A DNA stretch of 14,889 nt from JBKEDC01 sp047971925. Its GTDB lineage: Bacteria; Bacteroidota; Bacteroidia; Bacteroidales; Prolixibacteraceae. Shown piece after piece: positions 1 to 7,768 of the stretch; position 1 is the stretch's first letter, and each line of letters opens with the position of its first letter. Position numbers and translations under genes: made by a program. Under the pieces are notes generated by a model, which saw nothing but the letters and a program-made list of their open reading frames with translations, had not been told where the DNA came from and searched no databases. The stretch is from assembly GCA_047971925.1 (NCBI GenBank), contig JBKEAC010000029.1, positions 1 to 14,889 on the forward strand. The letters are read 5' to 3'.

Positions 1-70
1 AAAACTTCAAAACATCATCAAATTATACAAAACATGCAACCATGTAATCATCCCGAATGGCAATCCGAAA

Positions 71-325
71 CGGCGGATAGCCGTAACGTAGAGACGCATT
101 GCATGCGTCTCCGTGCGTGAATGTGGTTCGGGTGTGTTGGGATTGATTTAAATTCGGTGCGATATTATAAATACGAATTTCATGGTGTCGTACTAACGGC
201 ACTATGATTAGTTTCGCATTGTATCCCCACAATGAATTGTGGGGAAAATGAGGTGTCGTCGCGCTGCGACTAGAACGGAACGCCCTTTTTCGGGCGTGTT
301 GGATTAAGACCGTGCAACGGTCTTA
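71..325. repeat. Cluster of consecutive inverted repeats (intergenic hairpin array)
   Basis: Seen directly: a gene-free stretch filled with short palindromes that differ in sequence. They are CGGC/GCCG (71-83), GAGACGCAT/ATGCGTCTC with a TGC loop (91-111), AAATTCG/CGAATTT (150-156 with 174-180), GTGTCG/CGGCAC with one G-U pair (185-202), CCCCACAAT/ATTGTGGGG with a GA loop (225-244), GTCGC/GCGAC with a GCT loop (258-270), ACGCCC/GGGCGT (280-297) and TAAGACCGT/ACGGTCTTA with a GCA loop (305-325). None is followed by a T-tract on either strand, so they are not ordinary terminators. The 91-111 palindrome resembles dispersed palindromes I recall from other Bacteroidota genomes. That is memory, not a search. 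Function unknown; REP-like repeats or remnants of small mobile elements are possible. Confidence 0.75.
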
Positions 326-361
326 GATTATGAGAAGAAACAAACAAGCCGAATAAAAAGC

Positions 362-400
362 AAAAAAAGCGTTAACCCCTCGCAATCGAGAAGTTAACGC
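362..400 (-). terminator. Rho-independent terminator of the S46 peptidase gene
   Basis: On the minus strand, arms GCGTTAAC and GTTAACGC (393-400 and 369-376) enclose an inner CTCG/CGAG helix. They are joined by two T opposite two G, giving G-U pairs in RNA and a continuous 14-bp stem with a four-base loop. Seven T follow directly (368-362). The hairpin starts about 40 bases after the peptidase stop codon. Confidence 0.9.
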
Positions 401-441
401 CCCTTTCAACCAGCACAAGCCAGCAATTTTAGTACATGCAA

Positions 442-2628
442 TTAATTAGCAGGTTTTGCAGGACAAACAGCAATCTTAGGCGATTTCACAATCGTCATTT
501 CCTCAATTAAATTAGTAGCACCAGCATATTTTTCAATTGTCCAAAGAACAAAACGAATATCCACATTAATACACTTTTGCAACACATGTTCAAAAGCAAT
601 ATCGCCACTCATTGCCTCCCAGTTTCCATCGAAAGCCGTTCCAATGAGCTGACCTTTTGCGTTCATAACAGGCGAACCTGAGTTTCCACCCGTAATGTCG
701 TTATTTGAAATAAAACAAGTGTGCAATTCGCCCGTCTTTTCGTCGGCATATCTACCATAATCCTTCGCATCATAAAGTTGTTTCATGCGTGCAGGCACAT
801 CAAACTCCACATCGCCAGGAATTTCTTTTTCAGCATAACCATTAATAGTAGTATAATAGTCATACATCACCCCATCGCGAGGCTTATAATCGCCCACCTT
901 TGCAAAAGAAATTCTCATGGTGCTGTTTGCATCGGGATAGAAATTTTTGTCCGATTCCATTTCCATGCGAGCAGCAGTAAACTTGCGACGACCTTCCGCC
1001 AATTTTGGTAAATTTTCCTTTTGCGCTTCATTAATCACATCAACTTGCTTGTAAAGACTCAATGCCACTTGATAAATTGGGTCTTTCAAAAGCGTTTTCA
1101 ACTTCGGACTGTCGAGGAATTTCGTCAATTCATCTTTATTAGCGAAGAACGATTTTTCGAAAGTCTTAGCCATAAACGCACCATTGTTTCCATCTTTAAT
1201 CAAACTAAAGAATGAAGGATAATAGCTTTGCTTCACATTATCTTTGTAAACTTGCGTAAGTGCGGCAGCAATTTTCTCATCGGTTGCAGCATCATAGTCT
1301 TTAAAATAAAGGTCGATAGCCTCTTTAATTGTTTTCACCGACGCATCAATTTTCTCTTGATTTTGTTCTTCAAGAGCCTTTTGCAAGTTTCTAGCCATTC
1401 CTGCAAATCTGAATGCTTCTGGTCCACCAAAGAAACATTCAAGCATGTATGCATAGGCCTTTGCGGCGCTATCATCGGCATAAGTTTCTTGAATTTCTTT
1501 CACCGGATTTCCATATTTTTCTTTGCGTGAAGCCTCCTCGTTAATCCAGTTCAAAACCTGCGATTCAAGTTTTTGCTTTTGTGCCACCACATCGAGAGCC
1601 TCAAGCCCTTTGTTCATTCCGATTGCATTTTTGTAGTAGTTTGAACAACGTGCTGCTTTCGAGGCATATTGAATTCGAGCAGCAGTGCTAGTGGCTTGAT
1701 ATTCGTGAATAATGTCGAGTTTTGGTCCACGAGCATCAATTCTACTTTGGTTTGTTACCTCCATAGCGTCGATAATTCCGAACGATGTTTTGTATCGCTG
1801 CGTGGTTCCAGGATATCCCATCACAAAGGCGAAATCGCCTTCTTGATAACCATCGAGAGAAATTTCGAGGTGGTGTTTTGGAGTGTAAGGCACATTGTCT
1901 TTTGAGTATTCAGCAGGTTTTCCATCGGGAGCGCAATAAATGCGGAACATTGAGAAGTCGCCAGTGTGACGAGGCCACATCCAGTTGTCGGTGTCTCCAC
2001 CAAATTTTCCGATTGATGAAGGAGGAGCACCCACTAAGCGAATATCTTTAAAAACTTCATAAACGAATAGGAAATACTGATTGTCATAGAACAATGATTT
2101 TACTTGCGCTTCGTAGTGAGTATCTTTAATTGCATTTTTTTGAATTTCGGCTGCAATTTCGTTCACGGCTTTAGTGCGTTCTTCATAAGTCATTTTGTTG
2201 TTAACTTTAGCTAGCACTTTAGCAGTAACATCTTCCACGCTCACCAGAAACGACATGGTTTTTCCGGGGTTTGGCAGTTCTTCTTCGAGTGTTTTTGCCC
2301 AGAAACCTTCTTTAAGGTAGTCGTGTTCGGGTGTTGAGTGTGCTTGAATTTCGCCAAAACCGCAATGGTGGTTTGTTAGCACCAATCCTTTGTTCGAGAT
2401 TACTTCGCCTGAGCATGAGCCACGGTCGAGAGCCACAATTGCATCTTTAATGCTTGATTTGTTAAGATTGTAAATGTCGTCAGCTGTTAGCTTTAATCCC
2501 ATTTTTTGCATTTCGCCAATGTTCATTTTATAAATGAGCGATGGCAACCACATGCCTTCGTCGGCTCTGGCGTTGCTAGCCATGAGCGATGACACGATTG
2601 CTACTAGTAAAAGGAGTCTTTTTGTCAT
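442..2628 (-). CDS. dpp7: S46 family dipeptidyl-peptidase, DPP7 type
   Basis: Serine exopeptidase that removes dipeptides from the N-terminus of oligopeptides, a major route of amino-acid supply in proteolytic Bacteroidota. The 728-residue length is usual for S46. Residues 1-22 form a signal peptide ending before ADEGMW, so the enzyme is exported, probably to the periplasm. The triad is visible: His88 in NHHCG, Asp224 in PRHTGDF and Ser650 in GGNSGSP. The S1-pocket position 18 residues after the serine is Gly668 (FDGNWE). In characterised enzymes Gly here marks DPP7 (hydrophobic P1 residue) and Arg marks DPP11 (acidic P1). A long helical insert lies between about 320 and 560. The gene has its own -7 box and terminator, so it looks monocistronic. 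The specificity call rests on that one residue plus the context FDGNWEAMSGDI. Confidence 0.93.
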   Translation of the reverse strand: MTKRLLLLVAIVSSLMASNARADEGMWLPSLIYKMNIGEMQKMGLKLTADDIYNLNKSSIKDAIVALDRGSCSGEVISNKGLVLTNHHCGFGEIQAHSTPEHDYLKEGFWAKTLEEELPNPGKTMSFLVSVEDVTAKVLAKVNNKMTYEERTKAVNEIAAEIQKNAIKDTHYEAQVKSLFYDNQYFLFVYEVFKDIRLVGAPPSSIGKFGGDTDNWMWPRHTGDFSMFRIYCAPDGKPAEYSKDNVPYTPKHHLEISLDGYQEGDFAFVMGYPGTTQRYKTSFGIIDAMEVTNQSRIDARGPKLDIIHEYQATSTAARIQYASKAARCSNYYKNAIGMNKGLEALDVVAQKQKLESQVLNWINEEASRKEKYGNPVKEIQETYADDSAAKAYAYMLECFFGGPEAFRFAGMARNLQKALEEQNQEKIDASVKTIKEAIDLYFKDYDAATDEKIAAALTQVYKDNVKQSYYPSFFSLIKDGNNGAFMAKTFEKSFFANKDELTKFLDSPKLKTLLKDPIYQVALSLYKQVDVINEAQKENLPKLAEGRRKFTAARMEMESDKNFYPDANSTMRISFAKVGDYKPRDGVMYDYYTTINGYAEKEIPGDVEFDVPARMKQLYDAKDYGRYADEKTGELHTCFISNNDITGGNSGSPVMNAKGQLIGTAFDGNWEAMSGDIAFEHVLQKCINVDIRFVLWTIEKYAGATNLIEEMTIVKSPKIAVCPAKPAN

Positions 2629-2662
2629 GTTATTTTCTTAATTGTTTAACAAATTTTCAGCA

Positions 2663-2670
2663 CAAATATA
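2663..2670 (-). promoter_or_regulatory. Candidate Bacteroidota -7 box of the S46 peptidase gene
   Basis: Read on the minus strand this is TATATTTG, a perfect fit to TAnnTTTG, 35 bases before the start codon, which gives a leader of roughly 28 bases. I find no TTTG at the usual distance upstream, so only half of the promoter is supported. Confidence 0.4.
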
Positions 2671-2718
2671 ATAAAAAAGTTCAATTATTTGATTTTTCTT
2701 TCACTTTCTTGCGTTGTT

Positions 2719-2912
2719 CCCCCTTTTTCTCTCCTTTGCGCAGCCGCGTGAGTGATTGCAGCGGAAATCCTTTTCCCGACCAAAGAAGGGAAAAGATTGC
2801 AGCGGAAAGCACGACAGCTTTGCCAAGCCGAGCTTGGGCTTGGGCAAAGGTGGCACGCCCAAAAGGAAGAAAGGCTTCACCATGATGATGCAAGCAATGC
2901 GGAGAAAGGCGC
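2719..2912. repeat. Composite intergenic repeat with direct repeats and nested hairpins
   Basis: Seen directly: the 14-base direct repeat GATTGCAGCGGAAA at 2754-2767 and 2795-2808; an 8-bp stem CTTTTCCC/GGGAAAAG (2770-2795) between the copies; and a 12-bp stem with one bulged G formed by CTTTGCC-AAGCC and GGCTT-g-GGCAAAG (2818-2849). The ends are loosely complementary: a pyrimidine run ending in TTTGCGC (2735-2741) faces GCGCAAA (2909-2915). The stretch is visibly richer in G+C than the surrounding intergenic DNA. Its reading frames have no recognisable protein content. It resembles intergenic repeat units I recall from other Bacteroidota genomes, an unchecked memory. It sits between the terminator of the upstream gene and the promoter of the peptidase gene. 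Confidence 0.65.
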
Positions 2913-2945
2913 AAAAAAAGGGAGTAAATCAGTGTGATTACTCCC
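2913..2945 (-). terminator. Rho-independent terminator of the BACON-like lipoprotein gene
   Basis: On the minus strand GGGAGTAA (2945-2938) pairs with TTACTCCC (2927-2920). The helix continues through TCA/TGA past one unpaired base, for an 11-bp stem closed by a three-base loop, followed by seven T (2919-2913). It lies about 40 bases after the stop codon at 2985. Confidence 0.9.
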
Positions 2946-2984
2946 TCCTTGCATTTTTTTAAAAAGTAGGTTATTAGTACATTT

Positions 2985-4520
2985 TTAGTCCACGAAAACG
3001 ATCTTAACGCGGCGATATGAACGTTGCATGATGTCGTAGTAAACATTGATGAACAATTCGCTGTAGGGGGTGAAATCTGCGCCTTCTATATCGTAGTTGC
3101 ACCCGATGGCTGCACTTGCTTTTATATTGGTGAGCTCAATGTTTTTGCCATTTGCAAGAATGCTTAGTTCGCTCCATGCTGTGTTTGGCGAGGGAATGCG
3201 TGAGCTTGCTTTTTGATTGGTGTTGAATGACACCTCTTCAAGTGCATAGTCAACAGGTGTGATAACTAACTTGTCGGGAACTGAGGCTTTGCTGAGCGTT
3301 ATTACCCACACCTCTTCGCTTGTCGATGTAGCGTCTTTTTCAATGTTAATTTCTTTGCTATCGGCATCAAGCACTTTGAAGGCTTTGTTTCCTTCCTGAC
3401 TCACAGTTGTTGCGAAATAGCCCTCATATTCGGGTTTAATGTATTTCTTGGCGTCGAAAAGATTTGTCGAATCACCTTCTAATTCGCCGTCGTACACTGA
3501 TTTTGGAACAACAATGAGGGCTCCTGAATTACTTGTAAGTGCGGTGTTTTCATCGACTGTTATTTCTAATTTACCTTCTTCACGGTTGTTATTAACATAG
3601 AACCATTTCGTTTCGTCGCTTAGCACCGTGAATTTTTTACTTGAATATTTATAATACAAAATCTTTAATTCTTCGGCTGCATTAGCATAGACATTAAATT
3701 TGTAGCCCCCTTCCACAGCTTCTGAATCGGATCCATCGGGCAATTCAACCCACCAATTCAATCCTGTTGGTCCGAAAGTTAGACTTGTTTTTTCTAATTC
3801 GGTAATTCCGAAGAAGATTTTTCCTTCAGGCATGGCAGGACAAGATACATCAACTGTTGCTCGAACCACTCCTGTTTCATCGGCAAACTCCACTTTACCC
3901 TGAGCATTGGTTGTTTGGTAATTATTAATGGTGAAGGTTATTTCTTTTTTCACACCAGCTGTTCCGCTAATTGAATCTTCACTTTCCACTATCCACGAGG
4001 GAAGGCTAGCAATTGTCCAATTGAAATTTGGGGTGGCATTGATGGTTGTTGTGGCATAGAAGTTTGTTTCTTCGTCCCATGTAAAACCGATGGTATCTTT
4101 CTTTTCATCTAGCTCATCGGTAATAGTTACTTCATAGGGTTTTCCGGCTAGCTCAATGGTTGCGATTACTTTCTGATCTACTCCTGCCGACATGGTTAGT
4201 TTGGCTGCTGCGGCACTGAACGACCAAGCATTTTCATCAACAAGCACTTTAACGGTGTGTGTGCCGGCAACACCACTAACTTGTGACGCTTCGGCAGCAT
4301 CGCCTAGTTTAAGGGTGCACCACTCTTCCGATGAGGCTAACGACCAATTGTAGTCCACCGTAAATGTTAGATCTTTTTCTCCGGGTTCATCGAATTCCAC
4401 GGTTTGCACATCGGGGAAGACAACCTTCGGATCTTCATCGTCGGAACATGAAGCAAAAGAGAATGCCACACATGCAGCAAACAATGCACTAATGATTTTG
4501 CTAAAATTTAATTTTTTCAT
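2985..4520 (-). CDS. Surface lipoprotein with BACON-like repeats (possibly DUF5003-type)
   Basis: Lipoprotein of 511 residues. The frame is open for 25 more codons upstream, but those lack signal-peptide character; starting at 4520 gives MKKLNFSK, a hydrophobic stretch and the lipobox FASC with Cys25. The residues after Cys (SDDEDP) match the acidic export signal that sends Bacteroidota lipoproteins to the outer surface. Two Ig-like modules are visible, about 35-131 and 140-226, each with an NWxL/NWxI strand and a Trp about eight residues further on (NWSLASSEEW, NWTIASLPSW), followed in module 2 by a Gly-rich turn (SISGTAG). That is the BACON pattern. The remaining 280 residues are beta-rich and unrecognised. 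No catalytic motif is seen. The position after a SusCD operon suggests glycan or mucin binding, which is inference. The DUF5003 assignment is a guess from overall look. Confidence 0.75.
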   Translation of the reverse strand: MKKLNFSKIISALFAACVAFSFASCSDDEDPKVVFPDVQTVEFDEPGEKDLTFTVDYNWSLASSEEWCTLKLGDAAEASQVSGVAGTHTVKVLVDENAWSFSAAAAKLTMSAGVDQKVIATIELAGKPYEVTITDELDEKKDTIGFTWDEETNFYATTTINATPNFNWTIASLPSWIVESEDSISGTAGVKKEITFTINNYQTTNAQGKVEFADETGVVRATVDVSCPAMPEGKIFFGITELEKTSLTFGPTGLNWWVELPDGSDSEAVEGGYKFNVYANAAEELKILYYKYSSKKFTVLSDETKWFYVNNNREEGKLEITVDENTALTSNSGALIVVPKSVYDGELEGDSTNLFDAKKYIKPEYEGYFATTVSQEGNKAFKVLDADSKEINIEKDATSTSEEVWVITLSKASVPDKLVITPVDYALEEVSFNTNQKASSRIPSPNTAWSELSILANGKNIELTNIKASAAIGCNYDIEGADFTPYSELFINVYYDIMQRSYRRVKIVFVD

Positions 4521-4560
4521 CTTGTTAAAATTATAGTTTATTATCTTAATTTTCTTTTCA

Positions 4561-4592
4561 CAAAGATGTACAATTAAATTCAAAGAAACAAA
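4561..4592 (-). promoter_or_regulatory. Candidate promoter of the BACON-like lipoprotein gene
   Basis: On the minus strand TTTG (4592-4589) is followed after 20 bases by CATCTTTG (4568-4561). This fits the Bacteroidota pattern TTTG-N19-21-TAnnTTTG with one mismatch (C for the first T). The implied leader is about 30 bases to the start at 4520, which also argues against translation starting at 4595, upstream of this promoter. Confidence 0.5.
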
Positions 4593-4667
4593 CATTTTGT
4601 AAGCTTTTTAATCGGATAATACGAAATTTTATTATTTGATTAAATACAATTCTTCATTTTATTATTT

Positions 4668-4709
4668 AGAGTATACTTTACCTTTCATTTTAAATGTTTA
4701 ATATACTCT
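4668..4709. repeat. Inverted repeat upstream of the lipoprotein promoter
   Basis: AGAGTATA (4668-4675) and TATACTCT (4702-4709) are perfect inverted copies 26 bases apart in very AT-rich DNA, about 75 bases upstream of the candidate promoter. They could be a regulator site, or chance in AT-rich sequence. The rest of 4596-4774 shows nothing else I can name. Confidence 0.3.
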
Positions 4710-4773
4710 TTCATTTTATTCCTCTTCTAGTGTTGAATCTTTAAAATTACTTTTATTTCGGTGGCTGGTGAAA

Positions 4774-4809
4774 TAAAAAAAGCCTCATGCAATTTCTTAC
4801 ATAAGGCTT
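4774..4809 (-). terminator. Rho-independent terminator of the SusCD operon
   Basis: On the minus strand AAGCCTTATG (4809-4800) pairs with CATGAGGCTT (4789-4780). This is ten base pairs including one G-U, with a ten-base loop, followed by a T-tract down to about 4774. It lies about 20 bases after the stop codon of the DUF4998-type gene and marks the end of the four-gene operon. Confidence 0.9.
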
Positions 4810-4828
4810 TTTAAAAATTTCAATTTTC

Positions 4829-6325
4829 TTAGAATGGAATGAACGATGAAACAACAACGTAGTTATTTCCCGATGTAATTTTATCTTTCACCACCATCTT
4901 CACATATCTTGCTCGTGGCTTTTCGGCGAAGTTGATAATATTCACCTCTCCAGGACTTTTATTTAAATAAATGCTTCGGAAGGTTTTGAAAGGTTGAACC
5001 CAATCGGTTTTGTTTGTCGAAACGAGCACTTCAATCGCATCGGGCGAAACACTTTCCCATGTTCCTGCTGTTGGGTGCTGAGCCACATAAATACCATTGA
5101 GTGTTTTAAAGGCTTTCATATCGACGATTACTTCGTGCGTTCTAACCTCCGATAAAATTTCACGTGGTTTCCAGTATTTTGTTTTATCGGGAGTTCCATC
5201 GGAAGACAAAGCGATTAGGTTTTTCACATCGCCGTTATCATCGAGGTCGTAGTTTGTTGTAACCGACCAAGAAGACATGGTGAGAAACTCAATGCTAGGC
5301 AAAGTGGGGATTATGAATTGATTTTCAAAATCTATTTCGTCGCGAATTAAGTACTGATTTCCATAGATGTCGAGTTCCACATTGAAATAATCGTGCATAA
5401 TTTCGAGAGCCAACACACTTGCTGTTTTGTTAGTGAATGAGCACATGTAGTCCTTCAAGTAGGCATAATTTTGAATCATGTATCGTTCGCCACCGAGAAT
5501 GACTTTTTGCAAGTTTGGCATGTAGAGAATGTTTTCGATTGTCGATAAATCTTCATCAACATGCAGCGTGGTAAGGGTGTCGGTGAGCGAGCTAGGAATA
5601 TCGCTGAGGTCATAACGTGTTTTGAGCATGTTCACAAAATCGGCGGCATAGTTTCGCGCATTTCGATCGAGTTGATAAGGGTCGAATTCAATTTTATCGA
5701 AGCAATCTTCAATTTCCACTGTACTCTTCACGTTAACGTCGGTTTCTGCATCAACATTTTCAATAATCACCAGAAGTTCTTCAAATTCATCGGTAGTTAT
5801 TTGGTGAGATTTCAAAACGCCATTCGAGTAGTAGTTCACATATGATTCTGATTGCAGCTCTTGGTCGTAGAGGAACATGATGAGTTTGTTTTCCACGAAA
5901 TAATAGGAACGTTGCACCACTTTGAGCAAGTTCACCAGCTCGCTATCTTTTGTGTAGGGGCGTGCATAATCGGAAACATCAATCGATTTATTTCCCTCGC
6001 CATCGATTGCCGAAACCGAGAATTCATAACTTTTGTTTTGAAACGTTGCCTCGGTAACATATGATGTTGTTCCCTTAGGGAGTAAAATCGTATCCGATTC
6101 TGTTCCTTGCACCCACACGATTCTAATATTTTCGATGGTGGCATCGGTGCTGTTTTCCCAGCTGAGTTTAAATCGTTGCAATCCCTTTTCAATTTTAAGG
6201 TCGCTACATTTTCCCACATATCTTTTTTTGTTGCCGTCGAACAAATCGGAATAGGTATCGTCCATACTTTCGCAAGAAACTAGGGCAGCCATCATGATGA
6301 GGAGATATATTTTAAAATATTTCAT
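4829..6325 (-). CDS. DUF4998-type lipoprotein with discoidin-like C-terminus
   Basis: Lipoprotein of 498 residues, last gene of the SusCD operon. The signal peptide ends in the lipobox LVSC (Cys18), followed by ESMDDTYSD. Residues about 19-120 match the DUF4998 pattern: MDDTYSDLFDGNKKRYVGK, then LKIEKGLQRFKLSW and FSVSAIDGEGNKS, a fibronectin-like fold. Residues about 245-345 contain leucine-rich-repeat-like phrases (ENILYMPNLQKVILGGERYM). The last 130 residues look like an F5/8 type C (discoidin) sandwich: SSDGTPDKTKYWKP, VDMKAFKTLNGIYVAQ, a strand near IEVLVSTNKTDW and the closing ARYVKMVVKD. The gap to the preceding gene is 45 bases without a terminator, so the two are co-transcribed. It takes the SusE/SusF place and probably binds a surface glycan; the ligand cannot be read. 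Domain names come from memory of the families. Confidence 0.85.
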   Translation of the reverse strand: MKYFKIYLLIMMAALVSCESMDDTYSDLFDGNKKRYVGKCSDLKIEKGLQRFKLSWENSTDATIENIRIVWVQGTESDTILLPKGTTSYVTEATFQNKSYEFSVSAIDGEGNKSIDVSDYARPYTKDSELVNLLKVVQRSYYFVENKLIMFLYDQELQSESYVNYYSNGVLKSHQITTDEFEELLVIIENVDAETDVNVKSTVEIEDCFDKIEFDPYQLDRNARNYAADFVNMLKTRYDLSDIPSSLTDTLTTLHVDEDLSTIENILYMPNLQKVILGGERYMIQNYAYLKDYMCSFTNKTASVLALEIMHDYFNVELDIYGNQYLIRDEIDFENQFIIPTLPSIEFLTMSSWSVTTNYDLDDNGDVKNLIALSSDGTPDKTKYWKPREILSEVRTHEVIVDMKAFKTLNGIYVAQHPTAGTWESVSPDAIEVLVSTNKTDWVQPFKTFRSIYLNKSPGEVNIINFAEKPRARYVKMVVKDKITSGNNYVVVSSFIPF

Positions 6326-6370
6326 TTGGTCTGTTTTTAAAGTTTTCTACTTTCAAATGTTCTTTTAATA

Positions 6371-7711
6371 TTATTCTGCTTTCTTTTTGTAAACTTCCAG
6401 CTCTTCCATCACCACCTTTCCTGTCGATGATCCGAGTGTTCCATTACTTAGGTAGAAATTAAATGTTTCGAGCACTTTAATTTTAATATATCGGAACTCT
6501 TGTTGTAAACTAGCGTCGAAGTTCACTTGCAGATAATTGGGGTCGGCATCATCGAAGGCCGACACCTGTGCTGCGGTGTAGTCGTTTGTTCTATCGAGCG
6601 ATGGATAAATCCATTTCGAGGCAGCCGATAGCGATTGCGATTCGGAGTATGAGCCTAGTTGCACCCATGCTGTGCTTGCTGCATTGGGGTCGTTGGTTCC
6701 ATAAATGACTAGTGAATTTGGATAATAATATTCATCGTCCATTTTCATTGGCATTAGTTTCGAACCCACTCCTAGTGGCACTTGCGCACCAATGTGCGAA
6801 TAGATTCGAACCCATGCTAGCACGTTGGCTTCTTTCAAGTCGATCGTCCACACATTGTCGCCTTCGGTTTGCGAATAAACGCAACCATCTTCCGATTTAA
6901 AGCTGAAATATTTATATTGCGACCCACTCATGAGTGCCTGACGACCTTTAGTATCGCCATCGAATAGATATTTCCAGTGAATTTTCTTGCTATCATCATT
7001 GAGCCATTTTCCGCCCACTAGCTCGGCATTTTTGCAGTCGAATTTTTCGGCTTGAGCAATTGAAATTTCTTTAAACACTTGAGATTTCACCACATTCCCA
7101 CGGAAGTCTTCGGTTTTCACCACCACCGTTGAATTTTCTTCTCCCTCGGGCACATCGGTATAATCGAAGGTGAATTTCCCTGTTTGAAGTGGATAAGTTC
7201 CCACCAATAGTGTGTCGCGTTGATTTGTTGTGGGACTAATTCCCACATAGAAAATATTCATCAGTCCATCGGTATAATCTTCCAATCCACGATATTCCAC
7301 CTTAAAACCATTCCAGTTTTCTTTCACTTCCAGATATTGAAAAACCTCAATCGGTGCACTTTCGAGTGTTGAGAATGTTTTCTCTATTTTATCGGAGCTT
7401 TGGCTGCCATGATTAATCAGACGTATTTCAACGGGCACATTGCTTTGCGCTTCATTGAATCCGAAGAGTTGAATCTGACTACTTGTGTAGGTTCCTTTCA
7501 CAACAATTTCGGCTCCTTTGAAATCTTTATATCGTGCTTCAATGGCATAAATATCGGGGTCGTTTGGCAAGGAATAATTCATGAATGCCCCTCCCGGATA
7601 GGCCTCAAATGAAACCTGCAATTCATCGAAACTCACATCGAAATTATCATCATCGTTGGAGTTACAAGCCGCAAGAGTTGCTAGCATCAATAGGTATATG
7701 TATCTTTTCAT
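6371..7711 (-). CDS. SusE/F-position lipoprotein with DUF4959, DUF5126 and DUF5000-type domains
   Basis: Lipoprotein of 446 residues, third gene of the operon. Signal peptide with lipobox LAAC (Cys16), followed by NSNDDDNFD, an acidic surface-export motif. Residues about 28-115 fit DUF4959: PGGAFMNYSLPNDPDIYAIEARYK is the hallmark strand pair. Residues about 119-215 fit DUF5126 (APIEVFQYLEVKENWNGFKVEY to VVVKTEDFRGN). Residues about 230-446 form a discoidin-like DUF5000 domain, with YLFDGDT, VWTIDL, VRIYSH, YPNSLVIYGTNDPN, FRYIKIKVLETF and the closing MEELEVYKK. This architecture is common directly after susD in Bacteroidota polysaccharide-utilization loci. Role inferred: binding substrate outside the cell and passing it to SusCD. 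The start at 7711 is supported by the compact signal peptide; 128 bases carrying a stem-loop separate it from susD. Confidence 0.88.
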   Translation of the reverse strand: MKRYIYLLMLATLAACNSNDDDNFDVSFDELQVSFEAYPGGAFMNYSLPNDPDIYAIEARYKDFKGAEIVVKGTYTSSQIQLFGFNEAQSNVPVEIRLINHGSQSSDKIEKTFSTLESAPIEVFQYLEVKENWNGFKVEYRGLEDYTDGLMNIFYVGISPTTNQRDTLLVGTYPLQTGKFTFDYTDVPEGEENSTVVVKTEDFRGNVVKSQVFKEISIAQAEKFDCKNAELVGGKWLNDDSKKIHWKYLFDGDTKGRQALMSGSQYKYFSFKSEDGCVYSQTEGDNVWTIDLKEANVLAWVRIYSHIGAQVPLGVGSKLMPMKMDDEYYYPNSLVIYGTNDPNAASTAWVQLGSYSESQSLSAASKWIYPSLDRTNDYTAAQVSAFDDADPNYLQVNFDASLQQEFRYIKIKVLETFNFYLSNGTLGSSTGKVVMEELEVYKKKAE

Positions 7712-7768
7712 TTGTTAATTTTTTTGAGCAATTGAAATTTTCTTTTGCTGTTTTCTATTTTTCATCTT

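Noticed and set aside
23..232. Minus-strand frame of 69 residues at the left edge
   Set aside because: It runs through several palindromes, has no signal or domain, and its GDACNASLR segment is simply the translated 91-111 palindrome.
71..325. Hairpin cluster as a CRISPR array
   Set aside because: The hairpins share no common repeat sequence and there is no regular spacer length.
2681..3046. Minus-strand frame of 121 residues, and two plus-strand frames of 60-68 residues in the same place
   Set aside because: They overlap the composite repeat, a clear terminator and the end of the lipoprotein gene. The translations are low-complexity without protein-like character.
4521..4595. 25-codon N-terminal extension of the BACON-like lipoprotein
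   Set aside because: The extension would bury the signal peptide, and it overlaps the candidate promoter; the start at 4520 gives a normal lipoprotein signal.
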